A stretch of 36,390 bases of DNA from Cellulosilyticum ruminicola JCM 14822 (GTDB taxonomy: Bacteria; Bacillota; Clostridia; Lachnospirales; Cellulosilyticaceae), in assembly GCF_001311925.1 (NCBI RefSeq), contig NZ_BBCG01000036.1:1-36390 (forward strand). The letters run 5' to 3'. Positions 17,974 to 26,362 of this stretch are shown in pieces. The notes under the pieces were generated by a model. That model was not told the origin of the DNA and ran no database searches. It saw only the letters and a program-made list of their open reading frames with translations. Each line of letters opens with the position of its first letter. Within the stretch, counting starts at the first letter, position 1. Made by a program: the position numbers and the translations under genes.

Positions 17974-19641
17974 ATGGTTGATTGGGTACAAATAGCACTG
18001 GGCTTTTTAGGCGGCTTTGGACTCTTCCTATTTGGAATGGAATATATGGGTGAGGGTCTCCAAAAAGTAGCGGGTAATAAAATGAAGAATTTATTAGGGG
18101 TATTAACGAGTAATCGCTTTTTAGGTGTATTAGTCGGTGCAGGAATTACAGCACTCATTCAAAGTTCATCAGCTACTACAGTAATGGTTGTAGGATTCGT
18201 AAATGCAGGACTTATGTCATTAAGACAAGCTGTAGGGGTTATTATGGGAGCGAACATAGGTACAACTATTACAGCTTGGATTGTAGCATTAGGAGAATGG
18301 ACAAAGTACTTAAAACCAGCAGTTATTGCACCAGTATTTATTGTTGTTGGGGTTGTGATGATTAGCTTTGGTAAAAGTAAAAACATAAAAAATATTGGTC
18401 AAATAGCTTTTGGATTTGGTACATTGTTTTTAGGTCTAGAATCTATGAGTAATGCGGCAGACCCCCTTAGAGAATTACCACAAATAAAAGATGCATTTGT
18501 GACACTTGGACAGAATCTTATATTTGGGGTACTTGTAGGCGTTATTGTTACAGCCATTATTCAAAGTTCCTCTGCATCAGTTGGTATTTTGCAAGCTTTA
18601 GCCACAGCAGGACTTGTACCATGGAATTCGGCTATTTATATTATTATGGGGCAAAATATAGGAACATGTATCACGGCTATTCTTTCAAGTATAGGGGCGA
18701 GTACTAATGCTAAAAGAGCTGGAGTAATTCACTTTTTATTTAACTTTATAGGTTCCGTAGCTTTTACAATTATTGCATTTTTAGTATTTACTTTTGCATT
18801 ACCTAGACTTGGTACAAGAAATATTGGTCTTACTGAAATTAGTATTGTACACACCGTGTTTAATATATTAAATACTATTGTTCTTTTCCCTTTCGGTAAT
18901 GTATTAGTTAATTTAGCAGAGTTAATTGTACGAGATGGCAATGAATCAAATCCTTCACTGTTACAGCATTTAGATGATCGTATTCTAGAAACACCATCAT
19001 TTGCATTAGAAAATGCAGCCAAGGAAGTAATGCGTATGGGAAGACTTGCACAAACTAATGTGCAAACTGCTATAGATGGTTTGTTTGATAGAGATAGTAA
19101 AAAAATAAATTTAGTATTTGAACAGGAAAAAACGATTAATGCCTTACAACAAGGTATTAATGATTACTTAATTAAATTAACCCATACTAATCTTTCGGAA
19201 TCTGAGAATTATATGGTGACTTCACTTTTTCATACTGTAGGTGACATTGAAAGAGTAGGGGATCATGCAGAAAATATTGCTGAGTTAGCTGATGAGATGA
19301 TTAAACAAAGCCTTAAGTTTTCAAATGTAGCACAGAAAGAAATTAAGGAAATAAGTGGAAAAGCGAATCAATGTTTTGAACTGGCACTCAAGGGATATGC
19401 AGAGCAAAATGAACAGGTGGCAAGAGAAGCAATTCCTTGTGAGAACTATGTGGATAAGTTAGAGGAGAGATATCGCACAAAGCATATGAAACGATTAGCA
19501 GAAGAGCTATGTGACCCAAGGGCTGGTATAGTTTTTTTAGATATGCTAAGTAACGTAGAACGTATTTCAGATCATGCCCTTAATATTGCACAAAGTGTAC
19601 TCAATAAAAATAAATATATGATAAATGATGATGGTAGATAA
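17974..19641 (+). CDS. Na+/phosphate cotransporter family protein with PhoU-like domain (first copy)
   Basis: The N-terminal 330 residues are membrane helices with the duplicated family motif, ALIQSSSATTVMVVGF and AIIQSSSASVGILQAL, and ANIGTTITAW and QNIGTCITAIL, typical of NptA/type II Na-Pi symporters. The C-terminal 200 or so residues form a PhoU-like helical bundle with GDIERVGDHAENIAELAD and VERISDHALNIAQ. It probably brings phosphate in with Na+ across the cell membrane, with the PhoU part regulating it. Length is 555 residues. AGGAGG lies seven bases before the ATG. A close paralogue follows. Confidence 0.9.
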   Translation: MVDWVQIALGFLGGFGLFLFGMEYMGEGLQKVAGNKMKNLLGVLTSNRFLGVLVGAGITALIQSSSATTVMVVGFVNAGLMSLRQAVGVIMGANIGTTITAWIVALGEWTKYLKPAVIAPVFIVVGVVMISFGKSKNIKNIGQIAFGFGTLFLGLESMSNAADPLRELPQIKDAFVTLGQNLIFGVLVGVIVTAIIQSSSASVGILQALATAGLVPWNSAIYIIMGQNIGTCITAILSSIGASTNAKRAGVIHFLFNFIGSVAFTIIAFLVFTFALPRLGTRNIGLTEISIVHTVFNILNTIVLFPFGNVLVNLAELIVRDGNESNPSLLQHLDDRILETPSFALENAAKEVMRMGRLAQTNVQTAIDGLFDRDSKKINLVFEQEKTINALQQGINDYLIKLTHTNLSESENYMVTSLFHTVGDIERVGDHAENIAELADEMIKQSLKFSNVAQKEIKEISGKANQCFELALKGYAEQNEQVAREAIPCENYVDKLEERYRTKHMKRLAEELCDPRAGIVFLDMLSNVERISDHALNIAQSVLNKNKYMINDDGR

Positions 19642-19719
19642 TTGTATAAAAATGGAAGAATATTAAGTATAGAGAAAAAAATAACACTTATAAAAAATAT
19701 CTAATAGGTTAAATATTAC

Positions 19720-19748
19720 TTGTTAATAAAAAAAGATGATGCTAAAAT
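19720..19748 (+). promoter_or_regulatory. Likely promoter of the second phosphate transporter
   Basis: TTGTTA (19720-19725) and TAAAAT (19743-19748) with a 17-base spacer lie between the two paralogues. No convincing terminator separates the genes, so the second may be read from both this site and the upstream gene. Confidence 0.5.
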
Positions 19749-19783
19749 AAGTCTGTATGCAAAATTATCTTGGGAGGATTATA

Positions 19784-21469
19784 ATGAATGAGATAAACTG
19801 GCTTAATGTAGCACTAAGCTTTTTAGGAGGTTTTGGTCTCTTTCTCTTTGGTATGGAATACATGGGAGAAGGATTACAAAAAGCAGCCGGTAGCAAGATG
19901 AAAAACTTATTAGGTGTACTTACAAATAATAGATTATTAGGTGTTTTAGTTGGTGCGGGAGTTACTGCATTAATTCAAAGTTCATCAGCTACTACAGTAA
20001 TGGTTGTAGGATTTGTAAATGCTGGCCTTATGTCACTTAAACAAGCTGTAGGTGTAATCATGGGAGCTAATGTTGGTACAACAGTAACAGCATGGATTGT
20101 ATCACTTGGTGAATGGACGAGTTTCTTAAAACCGGCAGTACTTGCACCAATATGTATTATTATTGGAGTTGTTTTAACTATGTTTGCTAAAAGACAACAC
20201 ATTAAACATATTGGACAGATTTTATTTGGATTTGGGGCCTTATTCCTAGGTTTAGAGACAATGAGTACAGCAGCAGAACCACTTAGTGGATTAGAAGAAG
20301 TACGTAATTTATTTGTTATTTTAGGAAGTAACCCTATTTTAGGAATTATAACAGGTGCGATAGTAACAGCGGTTATCCAAAGTTCCTCTGCATCAGTTGG
20401 TATTTTACAGGCGTTAGCTATAGCAGCACTTGTACCATGGAATTCAGCAATTTATATTATATTAGGACAAAATATAGGAACATGTATTACAGCTATTCTT
20501 TCTAGTATTGGTGCTAGTAAAAATGCTAAAAGAGCAGCAACAATTCACTTCCTATTTAACTTCTTAGGTTCAGTAGTATTTGCAATTATTGCTTTTATTG
20601 GCTTTGGTTGGATTGCGCCAAACCTTGGTTCACAAACTATTGACGTTACGCAAATTAGTATTGTGCATACTATATTTAACATTATGAATACAGTTTTATT
20701 ATTCCCATTTGCAGGAATACTTGTAACTTTAGCTGAAACAATCATCACAGGTAAAGATGATTTAGATGAAGGTGAACTTAAACATCTTGATGAACGTATT
20801 TTAGAAACACCATCATTTGCAGTTGAAAATGCTGTAAAAGAAGTTGTACGTATGGGAAATATTGCACTTCAAAATGTACAAGCAGCTAAAGAAGCATTGT
20901 TTGAAGAAAATGAGAAAAAAATTGAAGAAGTATTTGAACGAGAAAAAGTTATTAACCAACTACAACATGGCATCAATCACTATCTTGTAAAACTAACAAA
21001 TACAACAATTTCGGAGAAAGAACATACTATTGTAACAGGGCTTTTCCATACAGTAAGTGATATTGAACGTGTAGGAGATCACGCTGAAAACTTAGCAGAA
21101 CTTGCACAAAACTTAATCGAACAAGAATTAAGCTTCTCAGATAAAGCGAAACAAGAACTTCAAGAAATTATTGAAACAGCTACAAGCTGTTTTGAAATGT
21201 CAATGCGTGCCTATGAATTTAGTGACAAAGCTATTGCACAAAAAGCATTACCAATTGAAGATAAAGTAGATAGAATGGAAACAAAATTACGTTCAAGACA
21301 TATGAAACGTTTAGCAGATAATACATGTAACTCAGTTGCAGGTATTGTATTCTTAGATGTAGTAAGTAATGTAGAACGTATTTCAGATCATGCGTGTAAT
21401 ATTGCACAGACAATATTAGATGACAATAAATCATTAACATCAGAAGATGTTAACTATTCAACATTTTAA
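19784..21469 (+). CDS. Na+/phosphate cotransporter family protein with PhoU-like domain (second copy)
   Basis: It is clearly a tandem duplicate of the gene before it: the same MEYMGEGLQK segment, duplicated QSSSATT and QSSSASV motifs, and a PhoU-like tail with SDIERVGDHAENLAELA and VERISDHACNIAQT. The start at 19784 (MNEINWLNVAL) is set by GGGAGGA seven bases upstream, giving 561 residues; the ATG at 19757 lies before that site and is unlikely. Third-position choices differ from the first copy (more TTC and CTT), which suggests an older duplication or higher expression. Confidence 0.9.
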   Translation: MNEINWLNVALSFLGGFGLFLFGMEYMGEGLQKAAGSKMKNLLGVLTNNRLLGVLVGAGVTALIQSSSATTVMVVGFVNAGLMSLKQAVGVIMGANVGTTVTAWIVSLGEWTSFLKPAVLAPICIIIGVVLTMFAKRQHIKHIGQILFGFGALFLGLETMSTAAEPLSGLEEVRNLFVILGSNPILGIITGAIVTAVIQSSSASVGILQALAIAALVPWNSAIYIILGQNIGTCITAILSSIGASKNAKRAATIHFLFNFLGSVVFAIIAFIGFGWIAPNLGSQTIDVTQISIVHTIFNIMNTVLLFPFAGILVTLAETIITGKDDLDEGELKHLDERILETPSFAVENAVKEVVRMGNIALQNVQAAKEALFEENEKKIEEVFEREKVINQLQHGINHYLVKLTNTTISEKEHTIVTGLFHTVSDIERVGDHAENLAELAQNLIEQELSFSDKAKQELQEIIETATSCFEMSMRAYEFSDKAIAQKALPIEDKVDRMETKLRSRHMKRLADNTCNSVAGIVFLDVVSNVERISDHACNIAQTILDDNKSLTSEDVNYSTF

Positions 21470-21478
21470 TTAAATGTA

Positions 21479-21512
21479 AGCAGTCTTATAAAAAATATAA
21501 GGCTGTTTTTTT
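21479..21512 (+). terminator. Terminator after the second phosphate transporter
   Basis: AGCAGTCTTATA (21479-21490) pairs with TATAAGGCTGTT (21496-21507) with two G-U pairs and a five-A loop, and runs into a seven-base T stretch. Confidence 0.82.
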
Positions 21513-21571
21513 GTATAAAATAAATTTTTATATGTAGTTTACAAAGAAAGTAAAAAAATAAGAAAAAGAGG

Positions 21572-21600
21572 TTGCGTAATTAGTAAAAAGTGGATACAAT
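21572..21600 (+). promoter_or_regulatory. Promoter of the cggR-gap operon
   Basis: TTGCGT (21572-21577) and TACAAT (21595-21600) are 17 bases apart. The CggR-type operator begins eight bases after the -10, so a bound repressor would sit at the transcription start. Confidence 0.7.
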
Positions 21601-21607
21601 AAGGTGG

Positions 21608-21643
21608 TGGGACAAAAAAGTAATAGATGGGACAAAAATGTAC
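21608..21643 (+). promoter_or_regulatory. CggR operator (tandem TGGGAC half-sites)
   Basis: TGGGAC occurs at 21608 and again at 21628, 20 bases apart, each followed by A-rich sequence and a GTAA or GTAC element. In Bacillus subtilis the CggR operator is a direct repeat of CGGGACN6TGTC with the same 20-base period, just downstream of its promoter. The match in sequence, spacing and position is good evidence for autoregulation by the cggR product encoded immediately downstream. Confidence 0.82.
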
Positions 21644-21659
21644 CCGAGGAGTATGAGCA

Positions 21660-22691
21660 ATGCAAAGTATAGTAAATGCCTTAGAGAGGTTACTTCCAGA
21701 AGGTCTGGAAATGTTTAAAGGACGCTATAGGCTTTTGCAAACCATTATGCAAAATGAGCCGGTTGGTAGAAGAACACTGGTAAATCTACTAAACATATCA
21801 GAACGCACAGTTCGTGGTGAAGTGAATCAGTTGTTTCAAAATGGGCTTGTTGAGATCTCTCCAATGGGTATAAGTATTACATCACAAGGGGAAGATGTAT
21901 TAAATTCATTATATACAGTCATTCATGAGTTAGAAGCAACAAATCGCTTAGAAAGAGATATTGAAGCTTTGTTTGAACTTAAAAAGGCTATTGTTGTAAA
22001 AGGCAATATGGATGAGAATGAAGAGATAAAAAATGAATTAGGTGTAGCTTGTATGAGCATACTAGAGCATGAGCTTAAAGATGATTGCACAGTAGCGATT
22101 ACAGGAGGCACAACCATTGCACATATGGTTGCATCGATGCCGAGGCAAGGAGTTCGCTTTGATAACTTAAGAGTCATTCCTGCTAGAGGAAGTGTAGGGC
22201 AGCGTGCAGAGTTACAAGCACATACGATTGCTGTAGAATTAGCTAAAAAGCTTTGTGCAGCTTATGAGTTATTAGCGATTCCTGATAATCTTAGTAATCA
22301 ATCTATTAGCCTAATAAAAAGTGAACCACAAATACAAAATTTATTGCAAAAAATTGCAAAAACAGATATTATAATATTTGGAATTGGCAATGCTCTTAAA
22401 ATGGCAGAACGTCGCAATGAACCTTTAGTTGTTCTAAAACATTTAGAGGAAAAGCAAGCAGTTGCAGAATCATTTAGACATTATTTTAACAAAGAAGGTG
22501 AAGTCGTGTATGCCACAGGATCTATTGGTGTAGAACCTGATATTGCTAGGAAGATTCCAGTGAGAATTGCTGTAGCAGGAGGAGAAAGTAAAGCAGATGC
22601 CATTATGGCAACAAGTACTTTACTTAAAGGGAGTTATCTTATATTAGATGAGGGAGCAGCAAAAAAAATACTTACTACTTGTGAAAAATAA
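21660..22691 (+). CDS. cggR: Central glycolytic genes regulator CggR (SorC/DeoR family)
   Basis: It represses the lower-glycolysis operon and is relieved by fructose 1,6-bisphosphate in relatives. The 343-residue protein has an N-terminal winged helix (GRRTLVNLLNISERTVRGEV, about residues 36-55) and a SorC-type sugar-phosphate domain with AITGGTTIAHMV, VIPARGSVG and the C-terminal VAGGESKADAIMA. CGAGGAG lies eight bases before the ATG. It is the first gene of cggR-gap-pgk-tpiA-gpmI, the order known from Bacillus and clostridia, minus eno. Confidence 0.93.
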   Translation: MQSIVNALERLLPEGLEMFKGRYRLLQTIMQNEPVGRRTLVNLLNISERTVRGEVNQLFQNGLVEISPMGISITSQGEDVLNSLYTVIHELEATNRLERDIEALFELKKAIVVKGNMDENEEIKNELGVACMSILEHELKDDCTVAITGGTTIAHMVASMPRQGVRFDNLRVIPARGSVGQRAELQAHTIAVELAKKLCAAYELLAIPDNLSNQSISLIKSEPQIQNLLQKIAKTDIIIFGIGNALKMAERRNEPLVVLKHLEEKQAVAESFRHYFNKEGEVVYATGSIGVEPDIARKIPVRIAVAGGESKADAIMATSTLLKGSYLILDEGAAKKILTTCEK

Positions 22692-22774
22692 CTAAGAACA
22701 TAAAATTATAGTGATGGTTAAAAATTTCACTTTTAAAAATTAATAATAAGTGGTAAAATGAAACAGGTATCATG

Positions 22775-22806
22775 TCGCCACTATTGGTACATACTAATAA
22801 TGGCGA
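22775..22806 (+). other. Stem-loop between cggR and gap
   Basis: TCGCCACTATT (22775-22785) and AATAATGGCGA (22796-22806) pair over 11 positions with one mismatch. There is no T run, so it is not a terminator. In B. subtilis a stem-loop at the same place protects gapA mRNA after cleavage of the cggR-gapA transcript; an equal role here is inference from position. Confidence 0.5.
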
Positions 22807-22852
22807 TTTGAATATATAAAATCAAAAGATATTTTTTAAGGAGGAACCAATA

Positions 22853-23860
22853 ATGGCAGTAAAAGTAGCGATTAATGGATTTGGACGTATTGGACGTCTT
22901 GCTTTCAGACAAATGTTCGGAGCAGAAGGTTATGAAGTAGTTGCAATCAACGACTTAACTAACCCAGCAATGTTAGCACACTTATTAAAATACGACTCTT
23001 CTCAAGGTAAATACAACGGTACAGTTGAAGCTAAAGAATCTTCAATCGTTGTAAACGGAAAAGAAATCAAAATTTATGCAGAAGCAGATGCTAACAACCT
23101 TCCATGGGGAGAATTAGATGTAGACGTAGTACTTGAATGTACAGGTTTCTATGTATCTAAAGCTAAATCTCAAGCACACATCAATGCGGGTGCTAAAAAA
23201 GTTGTTATTTCAGCTCCAGCTGGAAACGACCTTCCAACAATCGTATTCGGTGTAAATCAAAATACATTAACAAAAGAAGATACAATCATTTCTGCAGCTT
23301 CTTGTACAACAAACTGCTTAGCTCCAATGGCTAATGCACTTAACAACTTAGCACCAATCAAATCTGGTATCATGGCAACAATCCATGCTTATACAGGTGA
23401 CCAAATGGTACTTGATGGTCCACACAGAAAAGGTGATTTCAGAAGAGCTAGAGCTGCTGCTGTAAACATCGTTCCTAACTCAACAGGTGCTGCTAAAGCT
23501 ATCGGTTTAGTTATCCCAGCATTAAACGGAAAATTAATCGGTGCTGCACAACGTGTTCCAGTTCCAACAGGTTCAACAACAATCTTAACAGCTGTAGTTG
23601 AAGGAACAGTAACAAAAGAACAAATCAACGAAGCTATGAAAGCTGCTTCTAACGATTCATTCGGTTACACAGAAGAAGAATTAGTATCATCTGATATCGT
23701 TGGTATCACATACGGTTCATTATTCGATGCTACACAAACAATGGTAACTAACCTTGACAATGGTACATCTCAAGTACAAGTTGTTTCTTGGTATGACAAC
23801 GAAAACTCATACACAAGCCAAATGGTTAGAACAATCAAATACTTCGCTGAACTTGCTTAA
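22853..23860 (+). CDS. gap: Glyceraldehyde-3-phosphate dehydrogenase, glycolytic, NAD-type
   Basis: It oxidises glyceraldehyde 3-phosphate to 1,3-bisphosphoglycerate with NAD+. The 335-residue protein has the Rossmann start [15 protein letters not shown], the adenosine-binding aspartate in INDLTNP that favours NAD+ over NADP+, the catalytic cysteine in [14 protein letters not shown], and the catalytic histidine in [10 protein letters not shown] strong AAGGAGGA site precedes it. Codons are strongly biased (AAC, TTC, ATC, CTT), as expected for an abundant protein. Confidence 0.97.
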   Translation: MAVKVAINGFGRIGRLAFRQMFGAEGYEVVAINDLTNPAMLAHLLKYDSSQGKYNGTVEAKESSIVVNGKEIKIYAEADANNLPWGELDVDVVLECTGFYVSKAKSQAHINAGAKKVVISAPAGNDLPTIVFGVNQNTLTKEDTIISAASCTTNCLAPMANALNNLAPIKSGIMATIHAYTGDQMVLDGPHRKGDFRRARAAAVNIVPNSTGAAKAIGLVIPALNGKLIGAAQRVPVPTGSTTILTAVVEGTVTKEQINEAMKAASNDSFGYTEEELVSSDIVGITYGSLFDATQTMVTNLDNGTSQVQVVSWYDNENSYTSQMVRTIKYFAELA

Positions 23861-23895
23861 TTTTTAAGTAATTATAGAAGGTATAAGATCCTAAC

Positions 23896-23939
23896 AGGGT
23901 CCGGTCTTGTAGGTTAGACTTATAGGACCGGGCTCTTTT
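23896..23939 (+). terminator. Terminator-like hairpin between gap and pgk
   Basis: AGGGTCCGGTC (23896-23906) pairs with GACCGGGCTCT (23926-23936); all 11 positions pair if two G-U pairs are allowed, and four T follow. The tail is short, so it may end only part of the transcripts, leaving more gap than pgk mRNA. Confidence 0.7.
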
Positions 23940-24034
23940 AATGTGAATAAATATAAATTTCAGCAAAGATAGTCTGAAATAGACTGTAGATGCTTAAAAT
24001 AGTAAAAATATACATTAATAATTGATATTTTTAC

Positions 24035-24063
24035 TTTTGTATATAACTCGTATAGAGTATAAT
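24035..24063 (+). promoter_or_regulatory. Possible promoter upstream of pgk
   Basis: A perfect TATAAT (24058-24063) lies 34 bases before the pgk start, with a weak TTTTGT at 24035-24040, 17 bases upstream. Together with the terminator-like hairpin after gap this suggests that pgk-tpiA-gpmI can be read separately. Confidence 0.45.
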
Positions 24064-24096
24064 TTTATTATCAAATATTGAAAGGAGTTTACAATT

Positions 24097-25311
24097 ATGT
24101 TAAACAAAAAAACAGTTGATGATTTAACAAATCTTCAAGGTAAAAAAGTATTAGTACGTTGTGACTTCAACGTGCCATTAAAAGAAGGCGTTATCCAAAA
24201 CTACAACCGTATCGATGGTGCGCTTCCAACAATCAAAAAATTATTAGAACAAGGTGCAAAAGTTATCCTTTGCTCACACCTTGGTAAACCAAAAGGAGAA
24301 GCTCTTCCAGAGTTATCATTAGCTCCAGTTGCAGTTGCTCTTTCTGAAAGATTAGGATTAGACGTTAAATTCGTTAACGATCCACAAGTAACAGGTGCAG
24401 AAACACAAAAAGTTGCTGCTGAGCTTAAAGATGGTGAAGTATTATTACTTCAAAACACACGTTACAGAGCAGAAGAAACAAAATACGGTAAAGATGAAAA
24501 TGCTGCTAAATATGCTGAAGAATTAGCTGCACTTTGCGATAACGAAGTATTCGTAAACGATGCTTTCGGTACAGCTCACCGTGCTCACTGTTCAAACGTT
24601 GGAGTAACTAAATTCTGTAAAGAAAACGTAGTTGGATACTTAATGCAAAAAGAAATCAAATTCTTAGGCGAAGCTGTAGAAAACCCAGTTCGTCCATTCG
24701 TAGCTATCCTTGGTGGAGCTAAAGTATCTGATAAAATTGCTGTTATCAATAATCTTCTTGAAAAAGTTGATACACTTATCATTGGTGGAGGTATGGCTTA
24801 CACATTCCTTAAAGCTCAAGGACAAGAAGTTGGTAACTCTTTATTAGAAGAAGATAAAATGGATTACGCTTTAGAAATGGTTAAAAAAGCTGAAGAAAAA
24901 GGTGTAAAACTTTTACTTCCAGTTGACCACGTTGTTGGTAAATCATTTGCTAACGATACAGAAAAAGCAACAGTTGAAACAATTGAAGCTGGTTGGTCAG
25001 GATTCGATATCGGACCAAAAACAATCGCTATGTACAAAGAAGCTCTTGAAGGAGCTAAAACAGTTGTATGGAATGGACCAATGGGTGTATTCGAATTTGA
25101 AAACTTTGCTGCTGGTACTCTTGCAGTATGTGACGCAGTTGCTAACCTTGAAGGTGCAACAACAGTAGTTGGTGGAGGAGACTCTGTAAACGCTGTTAAA
25201 CGTCTTGGATTCGCTGACAAAATGTCACACATTTCTACAGGTGGTGGTGCATCACTTGAGTTCTTAGAAGGTAAAGAACTTCCAGGTGTAGCTGCTGCTG
25301 ACAACAAATAA
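24097..25311 (+). CDS. pgk: Phosphoglycerate kinase
   Basis: It transfers phosphate from 1,3-bisphosphoglycerate to ADP, yielding ATP. The 404-residue protein has [10 protein letters not shown], the substrate-binding [12 protein letters not shown] and CSHLGKPKG in the N-terminal lobe, [10 protein letters not shown] at about residue 205, and the nucleotide-binding [10 protein letters not shown] and [11 protein letters not shown] in the C-terminal lobe. AAAGGAG lies before the ATG. Codon bias is strong. Confidence 0.97.
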   Translation: MLNKKTVDDLTNLQGKKVLVRCDFNVPLKEGVIQNYNRIDGALPTIKKLLEQGAKVILCSHLGKPKGEALPELSLAPVAVALSERLGLDVKFVNDPQVTGAETQKVAAELKDGEVLLLQNTRYRAEETKYGKDENAAKYAEELAALCDNEVFVNDAFGTAHRAHCSNVGVTKFCKENVVGYLMQKEIKFLGEAVENPVRPFVAILGGAKVSDKIAVINNLLEKVDTLIIGGGMAYTFLKAQGQEVGNSLLEEDKMDYALEMVKKAEEKGVKLLLPVDHVVGKSFANDTEKATVETIEAGWSGFDIGPKTIAMYKEALEGAKTVVWNGPMGVFEFENFAAGTLAVCDAVANLEGATTVVGGGDSVNAVKRLGFADKMSHISTGGGASLEFLEGKELPGVAAADNK

Positions 25312-25341
25312 TTTAATTCATTAATCTAGTTAATGAAATCA

Positions 25342-25375
25342 TTTAGCTCATTTATGAGTTCATAAATGAGCTAAA
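25342..25375. repeat. Perfect inverted repeat in the pgk-tpiA gap
   Basis: TTTAGCTCATTTATGA (25342-25357) is followed after two bases by its exact complement (25360-25375). It would form a long hairpin in the mRNA, but no T run follows on the + strand. The 258-base gap holds no open frame. A second short stem, TGAATAAA with TTTATTCA, lies near 25475-25498. Confidence 0.6.
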
Positions 25376-25569
25376 AAGTAAATTTTAAAATTTATTTTTG
25401 TAAAATAGAAATATCTTATTATATATCAAACCCGTAAATAGGAAAAAGTTAAGGTACGTAGTGTGCAGTTATAATGAATAAACGCCAATTTATTCATAGG
25501 GAATTATAATGGAATTAACTTTATAATATATTATGGGGATTACAAAAAGATTTAAAGGAGTGTTTTTAA

Positions 25570-26312
25570 ATGCGTAAAAAAATCGTAGCAGGAAACTGGA
25601 AAATGAATATGACTCCAGCTAAAGCTGTAGAATTAATTAATTCATTAAAAAATGAAATCAACACAACAGACGTAGACGTTGTTGTATGCCCACCTTTCGT
25701 ATGCCTTCCAGCTGTACTTGATGCAGTAAAAGGTACAAACATCGCTGTAGGTGCTCAAAACATGCACTTTGAAGAAAGTGGTGCTTTCACAGGTGAAGTC
25801 GCTCCAAGCATGTTAGTAGAACTTGGTGTTAAATATGTAGTACTTGGTCACTCAGAAAGAAGACAATACTTCGCTGAAACAGACGAAACAGTGAACAAAA
25901 AAGTATTAAAAGCTATCGAACATAACTTAGTACCAATCATCTGTGTTGGTGAAAGTTTAGCTGAAAGAGAACAAGGTGTAACAATCGATCTCGTTCGTCT
26001 TCAAACAAAAATTGCTTTTAAAGATGTAAAAGCTGAAGATGCTAAAAATGTTGTAATTGCTTACGAACCAATCTGGGCAATCGGAACAGGTAAAACAGCT
26101 ACATCTGCACAAGCTGAAGAAGTTTGCGCAGCATCAGAACTGTAGTTGCAGAAGTTTATGGACAAGAAGTAGCTGATGCAGTACGCGTTCAATACGGCGG
26201 TTCAGTAAACGGTGGAAACGCTAACGAATTATTCAACATGGGTAATATCGATGGTGGTCTTGTAGGTGGGGCTTCTCTTAAAGCAGAATTCGCATCAATC
26301 GTAAACTACTAA
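25570..26312 (+). pseudogene. tpiA: Triosephosphate isomerase, single-base frameshift
   Basis: It interconverts dihydroxyacetone phosphate and glyceraldehyde 3-phosphate. The catalytic lysine (GNWKMN), histidine (LGHSERR) and glutamate ([15 protein letters not shown]) are all present, and the start follows AAAGGAG. At 26133/26134 one base is missing: the frame passes from EEVCAA into a TAG at 26143, while the rest, [11 protein letters not shown] through YGGSVNGGN to the C-terminus, continues in the next frame to 26312. Adding one A restores a standard 248-residue enzyme. As read, the product lacks the phosphate-binding YGGSV and would be dead. Because the enzyme is central to glycolysis, a sequencing error is the leading explanation. 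Confidence 0.92.
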
Positions 26313-26362
26313 GATTTAAAAAGGTAACTTTCGTAGTCTAAGTATTAGATAGGAGAATAAAA

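Noticed and set aside
26124-26312. Separate 62-residue gene after tpiA
   Set aside because: Its sequence is exactly the missing C-terminal part of triosephosphate isomerase, so it belongs to the frameshifted gene.
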